Shown here one piece after another: positions 1-8,437 of a stretch of DNA of 64,000 nucleotides; the stretch's first letter is position 1; the number at the start of each line of letters is the position of its first letter. Made by a program: the position numbers and the translations under genes. Source of the DNA: Gammaproteobacteria bacterium (GTDB lineage: Bacteria; Pseudomonadota; Gammaproteobacteria; Burkholderiales; Burkholderiaceae_D). Location of the stretch: contig CAJCIC010000084.1 in NCBI GenBank assembly GCA_903970185.1, forward strand, positions 16,826 through 80,825, given 5' to 3'. The notes under the pieces are model-generated. The model searched no databases and was not told the origin of the DNA. It worked only from the letters and a program-made list of their open reading frames with translations.

Positions 1-370
1 GGGCAAGACTGGTCCCGAAGACGCTGGGCATTTCCACCAGCATGAGATGCACATCGATGCCATGCACGTCATCGGATCGGATTCTGAGGGCAAGTCCGAC
101 GAAGGTAAAGATCATCGCGAAGGCGTAGAGCTGGCGCTGCAGCGCCAGTTGCCAGCGCGTGCGCCGAAACGAGCGCATGGCGACGTCCTCGGGAGGCTTC
201 AGGTTTGCCGTCGCAAACGTGTCGGTCGCGGTCAAGGCCGCGTATTCAGCCCTCAGACTCGCATCCTTTTCCAGTTCCGCCTCGAGAAACGCGCGGGTCT
301 CTGCACTGACGTCCCCGGTGGCAAGCAGGGGCAGGAGATCCGATATCACGCTTTTTGGGATTGCACTCAT
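1..370 (-). CDS. Membrane anti-sigma factor-like protein (partial, cut by window edge)
   Basis: The visible 123 residues start at an ATG only 5 bases after the stop of the ECF sigma gene, so the two are co-translated. The N-terminal half is an acidic helical segment with leucine-rich helices and the spacing of zinc-finger-type anti-sigma domains, but no cysteine or histidine zinc ligands are seen. Around residues 83-96 there is one hydrophobic stretch (FAMIFTFVGLAL) that could be a membrane segment. A membrane protein placed directly after an ECF sigma gene is normally its anti-sigma factor, holding the sigma factor at the inner membrane until a signal arrives. The reading frame stays open to the window edge, so the C-terminal sensor part is missing. 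The role is inferred from position and topology, not from a clear family match. Confidence 0.6.
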   Translation of the reverse strand, partial: MSAIPKSVISDLLPLLATGDVSAETRAFLEAELEKDASLRAEYAALTATDTFATANLKPPEDVAMRSFRRTRWQLALQRQLYAFAMIFTFVGLALRIRSDDVHGIDVHLMLVEMPSVFGTSLA

Positions 371-375
371 GGTGA

Positions 376-858
376 CTACCTCAGTTGGGCGAGCTTTTGA
401 CGAGCTCGATGGACTTTGACCTTGATCGATGTGACGGGCAGGCCCAGCACCCGGGAGATTTCCTCGTAGGGCATGTCTTCAAGCGAACGCAGCAACAATG
501 CCGAGCGGTCGGTCTCCGAGAGCTGCTGCAGGCCGCGAAGGACCCGTTGCAGTGATTCCTTCTGAAGCGAGTGGCCTTCGATATCGATCTCGGCAGCGAT
601 GTCGTGGCCGATTGCGTCGGGGTCGTAGGGCACATGGCGCTGGCGTTGCTGCAGGCTTTTCAGGTAGAGATTGCGCGCGATCGCAAAAAGGTAGCCCTTG
701 ACCGTTGACAGTTCGAGGACGCTGGCGCTGGTCCAGGCGCGAACGAATGTCTCGGCTGCGATATCCTCGGCCAGGGTGCGATCGCCACAGAGATAGACCG
801 CGAAGCGATACACGTCAGCACTGTATTGGCGGTAAAGCGCTTCAAGGTCGGTATCCAC
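376..858 (-). CDS. ECF-type RNA polymerase sigma factor
   Basis: This 160-residue protein has the usual size and two-domain layout of extracytoplasmic-function sigma factors. Region 2 (about residues 5-75) contains YRQYSADVYRFA and the promoter-melting block DIAAETFVRAW. Region 4 (about 105-158) has the helix-turn-helix block MPYEEISRVLGLPVTSIKVK followed by HRARQKL. It would direct core RNA polymerase to a small regulon and is probably restrained by the membrane protein encoded immediately downstream. The CPBP protease gene lies 29 bases upstream on the same strand, so the three genes probably form one transcription unit. A membrane protease in such a unit could take part in releasing the sigma factor, but that is inference. 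The ECF subgroup cannot be assigned by eye. Confidence 0.9.
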   Translation of the reverse strand: MDTDLEALYRQYSADVYRFAVYLCGDRTLAEDIAAETFVRAWTSASVLELSTVKGYLFAIARNLYLKSLQQRQRHVPYDPDAIGHDIAAEIDIEGHSLQKESLQRVLRGLQQLSETDRSALLLRSLEDMPYEEISRVLGLPVTSIKVKVHRARQKLAQLR

Positions 859-887
859 GTCGGTCTCGCACCTGCCCCAGGTTCGTC

Positions 888-1589
888 TCAGGAGGCCATC
901 ATGCCGGCAACCACATCGGTCAGGGCGTGCGCGAGCATCAGGGGCCTCAGGTTACGGCAGCGCGTTGCGGCAATGCCGAACATCAAGCCGAAGACGACAA
1001 TCCGTGCAACCGCCTCGAAGCCCTGGTAGGCATGGCCGACGGCAAAGACCAGAGCCTGGATCACGATGCTAAGCCACAGGCTGCCTGTCACCGACTTGAG
1101 CTGGTTTTGCAGGTAGCCGCGAAATGCAAATTCCTCGCACACGCCGGCAAAGCCCGAAAGTACGATCCAGACACCGATCTCAAGCAGCGAATCCGGCGTT
1201 GCGAAGACCCGGGGCGCCGTCGCCGGGAAGATCCAGTCCAGGGCGGCCTGGATTGCAAGCGAGAGGACGGTCAAGAGCAGGCCGGTGCCGATATCACGCA
1301 GCAGCCCGCGGCGATCGGTCAGGCGCGTGCCGATGATTTCGGCGGCGCTGTGGCCGCCTGCCCGAAGACCGCCCAGGACGAATCGATAGAGGCCGTACTC
1401 CATGGCCAGAAGCGACAGGTAGACTTTCAGTTGCGCGCTTGTCGATTTCGCTTCAGGCGCAGCTCCCGGCAGGCCATAATGCATGCCAAGGACGGCACAG
1501 CCCAGAAAAATCATGATGAAGATTCCGGTATGGCGTAGCGACGCCAGGCGGGGATTGAATCCGTTGATTGCGGCGGGCAGGGTGGCCAT
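888..1589 (-). CDS. CPBP family intramembrane metalloprotease
   Basis: This is a 233-residue polytopic membrane protein with about six hydrophobic segments. The family signature is visible near residues 157-168 as CEEFAFRGYLQN, giving the EExxxR motif. Downstream segments contain HAYQGFEA and HALTDVVAG, which supply the histidines that complete the metal site of the CAAX-protease/bacteriocin-processing (CPBP, Abi) fold. The start codon follows AAGGA at suitable spacing. Family members are integral membrane proteases, or proteins with unclear substrates, linked to prenyl-protein processing, bacteriocin immunity or signalling. Here the gene leads a unit with an ECF sigma factor and its probable anti-sigma partner, so a regulated proteolysis step in that circuit is a reasonable guess. 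The substrate is unknown. Confidence 0.85.
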   Translation of the reverse strand: MATLPAAINGFNPRLASLRHTGIFIMIFLGCAVLGMHYGLPGAAPEAKSTSAQLKVYLSLLAMEYGLYRFVLGGLRAGGHSAAEIIGTRLTDRRGLLRDIGTGLLLTVLSLAIQAALDWIFPATAPRVFATPDSLLEIGVWIVLSGFAGVCEEFAFRGYLQNQLKSVTGSLWLSIVIQALVFAVGHAYQGFEAVARIVVFGLMFGIAATRCRNLRPLMLAHALTDVVAGMMAS

Positions 1590-1605
1590 GGCGTGTCCTT
1601 GTCTG

Positions 1606-1642
1606 AAGGTGACCCGAAGACGGTGTCAACGGGGGTCACCTT
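1606..1642. promoter_or_regulatory. Perfect 10-bp inverted repeat upstream of the CPBP-sigma operon
   Basis: AAGGTGACCC (1606-1615) is repeated as its exact reverse complement GGGTCACCTT (1633-1642) with 17 bases between. It lies 16-53 bases upstream of the CPBP start codon. About 30 bases further upstream, on the minus strand at 1674-1668, is TGTAACC followed by TTTTGG, which resembles the -35 element of many ECF promoters. The repeat could be an operator or a 5' leader hairpin. No experiment supports either reading. Confidence 0.4.
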
Positions 1643-1908
1643 GAAGGTATCCACCTGGCGCCAAAAGGTTACAGCGACGCCGAATGATTTTTTTCGCTGC
1701 GGCAAGTCTGCCCTCGCCATCGCATCTTTTCGGGGCGGACAGGCAAGGCATTGGCATATGTGCAAGGGGGTCTTCGCCTTCTTCGCGACAGTTTGTTGCG
1801 CAATTCGGCAAACGATTTTTTTCCCAAGTTGCGGTGCTTTACATTGCGCATGCTCGACGGCAAGATAGTTCGTGTACACAGCAGCAAGTCGATGCAAGGC
1901 ATGACGAG
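1643..1908. other. Divergent intergenic region before the UrtA-GGDEF gene
   Basis: This stretch separates the minus-strand sigma operon from the plus-strand diguanylate cyclase gene. Upstream in-frame codons of the latter reach back to an ATG at 1684, but the extra 75 residues have no signal peptide or recognisable domain. I therefore treat it as non-coding. It probably holds promoters in both directions. Confidence 0.4.
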
Positions 1909-3891
1909 ATGAGCGAAGGCAAGCGCGGCACGTCGATTCCGGTCGGACTTTTGCATTCGGTGCACGGCACCATGGCCATTGGCGAGACCTCGATGCGCGA
2001 CGTGCTGCTGATGGAAATCGAGCGCGTCAACGCGGCGGGCGGGCTCCTTGGGCGACAGATCGAGGCCATTTCGCTTGACCCCGCGTCCAATTGGATGGCG
2101 TATCGCGACCTCGCGGTGAAACTGATCGAGGAGCACGACGCGCAAGCCATCTTTGGTTGCTGGACCTCGAGTTCACGCAAATCGGTGCTCCCGGTTGTCG
2201 AGGAATTCGACCGGCTGCTGTTCTATCCGGTGCAGTACGAAGGCGAGGAGCTATCGCGCAATATCTTCTACTTCGGCGCGACGCCGAACCAGCAGGCGAT
2301 TCCTGCGCTTGAATACCTGCTCTCCTCGGAAGGTGGCGGCTTCACCCGCTTCTTTTTTCTCGGCACCGATTACGTCTATCCCCGGACCACCAACCGCGTG
2401 CTGAAGCTCTTCCTGGATGCCAAGGGCCTGAAAACCGAGGGCTTTCCGGAATGCTATGTGCCGTTTGGTCACGCCCAGTGGCATGATCAGATGGAGGAGA
2501 TCCAGGCGTTCTACGAGGGGGGACGCGGCGCGGTGATCTCGACGCTCAATGGCGATACCAACCTGAGCTTTTACCGGGCCTTCAAGGCGCGCGGTTTTCC
2601 GGTTGAAGATCTGCCGGTCATGGCGTTTTCGGTGACCGAAGCGGAATTGCAGTTGATCGAGCCTGATGACGTCATCGGCCAGATGGCGTGCACCAGCTAT
2701 TTCATGTCCAACACGTCTCCCGAAAACGCCGCGTTCATCGCCAGCTGGCAAGAGCGCTGGCAAGCGCCACGGCCCGTCTACGATGCGATGGTCTCGACAA
2801 TTCTGAGCTTTCGCATGTGGTGCAAGGCCGTGACAGCGGCAAAGAGCACGGCCACCAGCGCCGTGCGCCAGTATATGTATGGCCAGACCGAAAGGTCGCT
2901 AAACGGCAACACCTGCACGATGGGAATCAACCATCACGGCGACCTGTCGACTTTCGTTGGTCGCGCCAACCGCCAGCGCAGTTTCGACATCGTCTGGGCA
3001 TCGCCGCGAAAGGTCGCAGGCGACCCTTTTGCTGCCGCCACGATCATCGCCGACACGCGCGCGGCCAACGAAAAGCGGGCGCTGCTCGAGGCGCTGCCAA
3101 CGCCGCTGTTCGTGGTTGATGGAGAAAGCAAGGTTCGCTACCGCACGCCAAGCACCCATCGCTACTTTGGCCAGACCATTGCCAAAGGCCAGATCACCGA
3201 TATTCGCAATGCCGCCAATGCCAATGCGGCCGACCTGCAGATCAGCGACCATAACGGACGCACCGTGCACATGACCGCGTCTTCGCGTGAACTGATGTTC
3301 GAAGGCGAACCGTCGTATCTGGTGTCGCTTGCCGATGTCACCCACATCCGCGAGGTCGAGGAAAAGCTGCGCGCAACCAACGGCGAATTGCGCCAGCTCG
3401 CGACCATTGATTCTCTCACCAATGTCAGCAACCGGCGCCATTTCATGGACACGGCGCTGGTTTCGCTTGACCGCATGCGTGAGCTTGGCAGGCCGGCTGC
3501 GGTGTTCATGCTCGATGTCGATGCCTTCAAGCTTGTCAACGATCGCTATGGTCACGAGGTCGGCGACCGCGTGCTGGTGCTGATTGCCGATACGATGCGC
3601 CATTCGCTTCGCGAGTGGGATGTGTTCGGGCGCCTTGGCGGAGACGAATTTGCCGGGCTGCTGTTTGATACCAACACGGCCCATGCGTTTGCGGTGCTTG
3701 ACCGCCTGCGCACGCAACTGGCCTCGATTCGCATCGAATCAGAAGGCGAGGTCGTGAGCTTCACTTCAAGTATCGGCATGACGCCGATCGCAGCCAACGA
3801 TACTTTCGCCGAAGGCCTGAAGCGCGCAGACGATGCCCTCTATCGCGCCAAGCGCACGGGCCGCAACCGGGTTTTCATCGGATCGGGCTAA
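1909..3891 (+). CDS. Diguanylate cyclase with N-terminal UrtA-like (urea/amide-binding) sensor domain and PAS domain
   Basis: The 660-residue protein starts at an ATG preceded by AAGG. Residues about 8-355 closely resemble UrtA-type binding proteins of the urea ABC transporter, with blocks such as GLLHSVHGTMAIGETS, DPASNW, FGCWTSSSRKSVLPV, FYPVQYEGEE and GTDYVYPRTTN. A PAS-like domain follows (about 385-495), then a GGDEF domain with the intact active-site motif at 577-581, so it should make cyclic di-GMP from two GTP. No signal peptide or membrane segment precedes the binding domain with this start, which suggests a cytoplasmic sensor of urea or a short amide, as in AmiC-type regulators. The gene stands alone. 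Ligand identity is inferred from the strong UrtA resemblance. Confidence 0.88.
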   Translation: MSEGKRGTSIPVGLLHSVHGTMAIGETSMRDVLLMEIERVNAAGGLLGRQIEAISLDPASNWMAYRDLAVKLIEEHDAQAIFGCWTSSSRKSVLPVVEEFDRLLFYPVQYEGEELSRNIFYFGATPNQQAIPALEYLLSSEGGGFTRFFFLGTDYVYPRTTNRVLKLFLDAKGLKTEGFPECYVPFGHAQWHDQMEEIQAFYEGGRGAVISTLNGDTNLSFYRAFKARGFPVEDLPVMAFSVTEAELQLIEPDDVIGQMACTSYFMSNTSPENAAFIASWQERWQAPRPVYDAMVSTILSFRMWCKAVTAAKSTATSAVRQYMYGQTERSLNGNTCTMGINHHGDLSTFVGRANRQRSFDIVWASPRKVAGDPFAAATIIADTRAANEKRALLEALPTPLFVVDGESKVRYRTPSTHRYFGQTIAKGQITDIRNAANANAADLQISDHNGRTVHMTASSRELMFEGEPSYLVSLADVTHIREVEEKLRATNGELRQLATIDSLTNVSNRRHFMDTALVSLDRMRELGRPAAVFMLDVDAFKLVNDRYGHEVGDRVLVLIADTMRHSLREWDVFGRLGGDEFAGLLFDTNTAHAFAVLDRLRTQLASIRIESEGEVVSFTSSIGMTPIAANDTFAEGLKRADDALYRAKRTGRNRVFIGSG

Positions 3892-3909
3892 GACAAGCCC
3901 TGAAGCCTT

Positions 3910-3935
3910 AATGCCGCCCGCGGCGTGGCGGCATT
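3910..3935. terminator. Probable bidirectional hairpin terminator
   Basis: AATGCCGCC (3910-3918) pairs perfectly with GGCGGCATT (3927-3935) across an 8-base loop, 18 bases after the diguanylate cyclase stop. It lies between two convergent genes (the caspase-like gene ends at 4012 on the minus strand). The stem is GC-rich but the following T-tract is weak (TTCTTCG), so efficiency is uncertain. Confidence 0.5.
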
Positions 3936-4011
3936 CTTCGCGTTCGATGTTGCACCTTGCCATGGCCTTTTTCGCGCCATGACAAGGGCCCTTGCACTTG
4001 TCGCCTGGACT

Positions 4012-5736
4012 TCAGGACAGCCCGTCGCGCGCGATCGCGCCAGGGCGCCTCGCTGCGATGATCGGGCGATCGCGGTCCTCGACTCTTGCGGGGATCGGCG
4101 TCTTTTCGGAGAAGCGGGTCAATTCGACCCGTTCCTTGACCTTGAGTCCTTTTTTCGGTCCCCGCACATTGGTCATGGTGACGATGGGACGCCGACACTG
4201 ATCGGGCGCAACCCAGCTCACGGTCTTGTACCTTTGCCCGTTGACGGCGATAAAGCCGGTGCCGACGATCTTGAACGCATAGAATTCGCCGGCTGGCACG
4301 GTGATTTTTTCTCGTCCGACAATCCTCACATTGAGTTCGACGCGGTCATCGTGTTCATCGAAATGCGGGCCTGCCGGAACATGGATGGCAAACGCCGTCA
4401 CCCAGCGCTGGCCAACAAAGTATTCGGCAGGAAAGAGTTGCTCGGGCGAGATGATCTTCATCATGTCGATCGAGAAATTGCCGTCGTTGTTCAGAAGGTC
4501 CGTGACGCGTTGGCCGCCGTTATATTCGACGCGGGTGTCAGAGACGGCTGTGACGCTAAAGGACTGAAGCGCCGTTCTCACCTTGGTCAGGGTATCGAGC
4601 ACCTGATATTCGTAAATGTCGCCGACCTCGAAATGCACATCGGGCAGTGAAGTGCCCTTGGAATACGGATTTGCCGGGTCCGACACCGGTAGCACCCGTT
4701 TCTCGCCTTGCTTGGCGAGCAGCAGATTGAGGGCAGCCTGGGCCGATTCGGAGTAGGGCCCGCTGGGATCGCGCCGCAAGAATCCTGCGACGACATCCGG
4801 ATCGGTCGACACCCGCGTCACGTTCCATTCGGTCAGGTCCTGCTCGAATTTGACCTTGCGCTGCTCTTCGCTCAGTTTCGGCGGGGCGCCTGCCGGTAAC
4901 AGATAGAAGTCACCTTCAAGCGAGGTGCTCTCCCATGGAATTTGCGAGCCCTTGGAGCGGCGCCTGACCGCGAGGCGCACGCGCTTGAAGACATCTTCGA
5001 TCTTCAGTTTCGGATCGCGCATCTCGATGAGCAGATTGCCGGTGTACAAACCGTTGCTGCCGTCACCGTCGCTCGCCGTGCTGCCAGGTGCCGTGGCATA
5101 GGCGAGCAGCGTGCCAGGCGGTGCATCGAACTGGCTAAGTCCCTTTGCCTGCAAGCGCAAGCGGCTGCCAAACGGATCATCGCGACAGGCGTCAAGAATC
5201 AGGATGTTCATGGGATTCTTGGCTTGCCGCAGCCCGTCGAGCAGGGTCCCGAGGTCGAGTGTCGCGGCTGCCAATTGCTCAGGCTCGCTGATATTCGCGT
5301 CGACCGGAATCAGATAGTTGCGCCATGCTTGCTGCGCGCCGTGCCCGGCGTAGTAAAAGAGCCCGACGGCTTCGTGCTGCCTCAGTCGCGCGCAATAGTC
5401 CGCGATCGCGCCCAACATCTGGGCGCGGTCGGCGTCGACCAGAAGCACCGTCTCAAACCCCATCTGGCGCAACTGCTGCGCCATCGCCGTGGCGTCTCGG
5501 GACGGATTGGCCAGAGGCGCAGCCGGGTAATTGCCGTTGCCAATGACAAGCGCAAGGCGCGCCGCATTGCTGTAGTTTTCGGGGGCCTGGCTGCCCTCAG
5601 CCTCGGCATCGTCGTCCTCGGAAGCGGCGCGAAGATTGCCCCCCAACGCTGACGACAGAAGGAGCGCGCCGCTTCCGGCCAGCCAGCGCCGGCGTGTCAG
5701 GTTGCAAACGGCAGCGCCGCGTTCCTCATCAATCAT
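4012..5736 (-). CDS. Tat-exported caspase family (peptidase C14) protein
   Basis: The 574-residue protein begins with a twin-arginine-type signal (TRRRWLAG at residues 14-21, then a hydrophobic run), which points to export as a folded protein. Residues about 58-280 form a caspase/metacaspase-like domain. ALVIGNGNY opens the fold, the catalytic histidine is H132 in FYYAGHG and the catalytic cysteine is C184 in ILDACRDDPFG. The C-terminal 290 residues contain a beta-rich domain (about 365-550) that I do not recognise. Bacterial caspase-like proteins cleave after arginine, lysine or aspartate and take part in stress, defence or envelope processes. The substrate here is unknown. It is flanked by convergent and unrelated genes, so context gives no partner. 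Confidence 0.85.
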   Translation of the reverse strand: MIDEERGAAVCNLTRRRWLAGSGALLLSSALGGNLRAASEDDDAEAEGSQAPENYSNAARLALVIGNGNYPAAPLANPSRDATAMAQQLRQMGFETVLLVDADRAQMLGAIADYCARLRQHEAVGLFYYAGHGAQQAWRNYLIPVDANISEPEQLAAATLDLGTLLDGLRQAKNPMNILILDACRDDPFGSRLRLQAKGLSQFDAPPGTLLAYATAPGSTASDGDGSNGLYTGNLLIEMRDPKLKIEDVFKRVRLAVRRRSKGSQIPWESTSLEGDFYLLPAGAPPKLSEEQRKVKFEQDLTEWNVTRVSTDPDVVAGFLRRDPSGPYSESAQAALNLLLAKQGEKRVLPVSDPANPYSKGTSLPDVHFEVGDIYEYQVLDTLTKVRTALQSFSVTAVSDTRVEYNGGQRVTDLLNNDGNFSIDMMKIISPEQLFPAEYFVGQRWVTAFAIHVPAGPHFDEHDDRVELNVRIVGREKITVPAGEFYAFKIVGTGFIAVNGQRYKTVSWVAPDQCRRPIVTMTNVRGPKKGLKVKERVELTRFSEKTPIPARVEDRDRPIIAARRPGAIARDGLS

Positions 5737-5828
5737 AAGGGCGTATGAGAAGCACCGGCGTAGGTCGCCGTCGAATCGGGGTATTCAGTCAATCCGATTT
5801 TAGACGCAACCGGGGTTTTCTGGTTGCG

Positions 5829-5889
5829 CCCGCTTGCGCTCGCCCGGGCGCAGGCGGGGTCGCTGGCAATGACCCGCTTGCGCTAGCGA
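5829..5889. repeat. REP-like hairpin with a second partial copy
   Basis: CCCGCTTGCGC (5829-5839) pairs with GCGCAGGCGGG (5848-5858) with one mismatch, making an 11-bp stem with an 8-base loop. The same core, CCCGCTTGCGCT, recurs at 5873-5884. Two GC-rich copies of one core in a short intergenic gap resemble an extragenic palindromic repeat. It lies between the 5' end of the caspase-like gene and the dead molybdopterin enzyme tail. Confidence 0.45.
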
Positions 5890-5895
5890 GGGCAG

Positions 5896-6063
5896 CTAGG
5901 CCATGAGCTTGTCCAGGGTGATGGGGAGGTCGCGCACGCGCCTGCCGCAGGCGTTATAGACTGCATTGGCAATCGCAGCACCCGTTTCGGTGATGCCGAT
6001 TTCACCGACACCGTGTGAGCCCATCGGGGCATGGGGATCCGCTATGTTGGTCCAGATGACGCA
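5896..6063 (-). pseudogene. C-terminal remnant of a xanthine dehydrogenase family molybdopterin-binding subunit
   Basis: Read on the minus strand, this stretch encodes about 55 residues ending in a TAG stop. They match the extreme C-terminus of xanthine dehydrogenase/isoquinoline oxidoreductase large subunits, including ADPHAPMGSHGVGEIGIT, GAAIANAVYNACG and RRVRDLPITLDKLM. Intact proteins of this family are about 700-770 residues. Here the upstream part is absent and replaced by a small zinc-ribbon gene, so this is a deletion remnant. There is no start codon or ribosome-binding site that would make it a gene. The neighbouring Fe-S and FAD subunits are also missing. Confidence 0.8.
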
Positions 6064-6077
6064 AAGTGATGCTGCGT

Positions 6078-6317
6078 CTAAGGCTGGTCCGGCTCGCCTT
6101 CCCAGGCAGCGAACGCGTCGTTATCGGTCACCCGAAACCAGGAGGTGCCGCAATGCGGGCAGTCAAAGTGTTGCCAGAGCCGGGTCTCGGGCATTTCCGA
6201 CCCTTGCATTTCCTTGTGTTCCCGGCGCGGCTCGCCGCGCTGTCTCAGATGATCGCCTTCCGATTCGCTTTGCAAGCTTGCGCTTAACACCTGGCATGCC
6301 GGACATTTGCTTTCCAT
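6078..6317 (-). CDS. Small zinc-ribbon protein
   Basis: This is a 79-residue protein starting at the ATG at 6317, which follows AAGGA at close spacing. An earlier in-frame ATG at 6332 lacks a good ribosome-binding site. Two CxxC pairs are visible, KCPACQ near the N-terminus and FDCPHCGTSWF near the C-terminus, separated by a charged linker. Together they could bind one zinc ion as a split zinc ribbon. The composition between them is rich in E, R and S and low in hydrophobic residues, so it is soluble. I do not recognise a named family. Its position immediately upstream of a deleted enzyme tail suggests it was brought there by rearrangement. Confidence 0.55.
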   Translation of the reverse strand: MESKCPACQVLSASLQSESEGDHLRQRGEPRREHKEMQGSEMPETRLWQHFDCPHCGTSWFRVTDNDAFAAWEGEPDQP

Positions 6318-6550
6318 GGATTCCTTGTGCATGGTTGTTCGAGCAGGGTCAAGCCGCCTCGAGTTATCTCAAACGACCAGCGGCCGACCGGGGAAGTGAG
6401 GACCCTTTGCGTGACCCGAGCAGGTAAGCGCAACCGCCGTGCCGCAATCACAGCGTTGTCTGATTTCTGCCGCGGATAGGGCAATGCCCCATGCCGGGTG
6501 TATCCCCGTTGGGGTGGATTTGAGCTGGCGCGGGCAACCTTTTTTCGAAG

Positions 6551-8437
6551 CTAGACTTCGACGCGAGTGCCAAGCTCGACCATGCGGTTACGCGGAATGT
6601 GGAAAAACTCGGTTGCATCGGATTCGTTTCGATGCAACCACGTGAAAAGACCTCTGAAGAACGCATTGAGCCGATTTTTCTGCGGTGCGCGCTCGATCGA
6701 GGCCCGCGAAACGAAGAACGTCGTGTTCATCAGGTCAAACGGTGCGTGCGCGGGCATGGCTTCGGCGAGCGCGAGCGGAATGTCGCGATGCTCCATGAAG
6801 CCATAGTGCAACTGGATGTTGTAGAACTCGTGGCCGAGATCGACGAAATGCACGCGTGATTCGGGCGGGACGCGCGGAATGTGTTCCGTGTCCACGGTGA
6901 GCAGGATGTTGCGCCAGTGCAGGACGTGATAGTGCTTGACGTTGTGCAGCAGCGCGATCGGCACATTGTTCAATTGTTGCGTGAGATAGACGGCAGTCCC
7001 CTGAACCCGGGCCTCGCCTTTCATCGAATTGATGAACGCTGACATCGGCGTCGTGTTGCGTTGCAATTCGCGGATCAAGGCGATGCGCCCGCTCCTCCAT
7101 GCATCCATGATCGTGAAGACGATTGCGGCTGCCACCAGCGGCACCCACCCGCCTTCTGTCACCTTGACCAGGTTGGCAGACGAAAAAGTGCAATCGACGA
7201 GGAGCAGCGGCCCGGCCACGGCGAGGGCTTTCATGAGACTCCACTGCCATTGTTCGCGCATCAGTTTGTACATCAGGATGGTCGTGAGCAACATCGTGAG
7301 CGAGACGGCAATCCCAAACGCAGCCGCCAGCTTGTCCGACGAGCCAAAGCCGATGGTCAACCCCAAAGTAAAGACCATCAGGAGCCAATTGACCACCCCG
7401 ACGTAGATCTGTCCATAACCTGTGGCAGATGTCTGGGTCACGGTCAGCCGCGGGCAAAGGCCGAGCTGGATGGCCTGACGCGTCATCGAAAAGACGCCGC
7501 TGATGATGGCCTGGCTGGCGATGATGGTGGCCGCCGTGGCCAAGACCACGAGGGGCAGCTGAAGCCAGTCGGGCGCGAGCAGGAAGAACGGGTTGGCACC
7601 CTCGCTTACGGGTCCTGTTGCAACCACCGCAGCCTGCCCTGCGTAGTTCAACAGCAGCATCGGCAAAACCAGGGCATACCAGCCGATCCTTATCGGCTTT
7701 CGGCCGAAATGCCCCATGTCGGCATAGAGCGCTTCGGCTCCCGTCGCGCTGAGAAACACGGCGCCAAGCAGGGTGAATCCTGCAAAACCGTGGGTTGCAA
7801 TATAGGTCACCCCGACCATCGGATTGAGCGCGAAAAGGACAGCAGGGTGAGTGATGATGCCGCGCACGCCCAAGATGCCGATGCATGCGAACCAGACAAT
7901 CATGACCGGCCCAAAAATCTTGCCGATGGTCGCAGTGCCGCGTTGCTGCAGCACAAACAGGGCGATGAGGATGACTGTGGCAGCCGGCAGGATAAAGCGC
8001 GCAAGGCCGGGAAAGGGCTGTTTCAAGCCCTCGAGAGCGCTGAGCACCGAAATCGCCGGCGTGATCGCGCCGTCGCCATACAGGAGGGCCGCACCCAGAA
8101 TGCCGATCACGACCAGGACGCGGCGTTCCTGCCCCTTCAGGGCAAGTTTGGCCGTGAGCGCCAGAATTCCGCCTTCGCCATCGTTATCGGCGCGCATGAC
8201 AAGTGCGACATATTTGATCGACGTGGTGATGATCAGCGTCCATACGATCAGCGAAAACATTCCCGCTGCGGCATTGGCAGATGCGTCGCCTGCCCAGTCC
8301 AGCGCAGTCTTCAGTGTGTAGAGGGGACTCGTGCCGATGTCGCCATAGACGACGCCAAGTGCACCGAGGATGAGTCCGGCGATGGGTCCCCGAACTTCGG
8401 CGGCAGCGGCGGTCTTGGGTGCTTCGGGGTTTGTCAT
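6551..8437 (-). CDS. kup: Kup-type low-affinity potassium uptake transporter
   Basis: The 628-residue length and the N-terminal block GALGVVYGDIGTSPLYTL identify the KUP/HAK/KT family, inner-membrane potassium-proton symporters. About twelve hydrophobic segments span residues 20-450, followed by a hydrophilic cytoplasmic C-terminal domain of about 170 residues, as in E. coli Kup. The motif DNDGEGGILALTAK after the second helix and GDGAITPAISVLSALEG are typical of the family. The gene is monocistronic, with a long non-coding leader upstream and the leuB-family gene beyond it on the same strand. It would supply potassium independently of Trk and Kdp systems, particularly at low pH or during osmotic shift. 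Confidence 0.95.
   Translation of the reverse strand: MTNPEAPKTAAAAEVRGPIAGLILGALGVVYGDIGTSPLYTLKTALDWAGDASANAAAGMFSLIVWTLIITTSIKYVALVMRADNDGEGGILALTAKLALKGQERRVLVVIGILGAALLYGDGAITPAISVLSALEGLKQPFPGLARFILPAATVILIALFVLQQRGTATIGKIFGPVMIVWFACIGILGVRGIITHPAVLFALNPMVGVTYIATHGFAGFTLLGAVFLSATGAEALYADMGHFGRKPIRIGWYALVLPMLLLNYAGQAAVVATGPVSEGANPFFLLAPDWLQLPLVVLATAATIIASQAIISGVFSMTRQAIQLGLCPRLTVTQTSATGYGQIYVGVVNWLLMVFTLGLTIGFGSSDKLAAAFGIAVSLTMLLTTILMYKLMREQWQWSLMKALAVAGPLLLVDCTFSSANLVKVTEGGWVPLVAAAIVFTIMDAWRSGRIALIRELQRNTTPMSAFINSMKGEARVQGTAVYLTQQLNNVPIALLHNVKHYHVLHWRNILLTVDTEHIPRVPPESRVHFVDLGHEFYNIQLHYGFMEHRDIPLALAEAMPAHAPFDLMNTTFFVSRASIERAPQKNRLNAFFRGLFTWLHRNESDATEFFHIPRNRMVELGTRVEV

Noticed and set aside
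1684..1908. N-terminal extension of the UrtA-GGDEF protein starting at 1684
   Set aside because: The added 75 residues carry no signal peptide or domain, and the ATG at 1909 has a suitable ribosome-binding site just where the UrtA similarity begins.
2899..3717. 272-codon minus-strand frame opposite the UrtA-GGDEF gene
   Set aside because: Shadow of a well-supported coding region.
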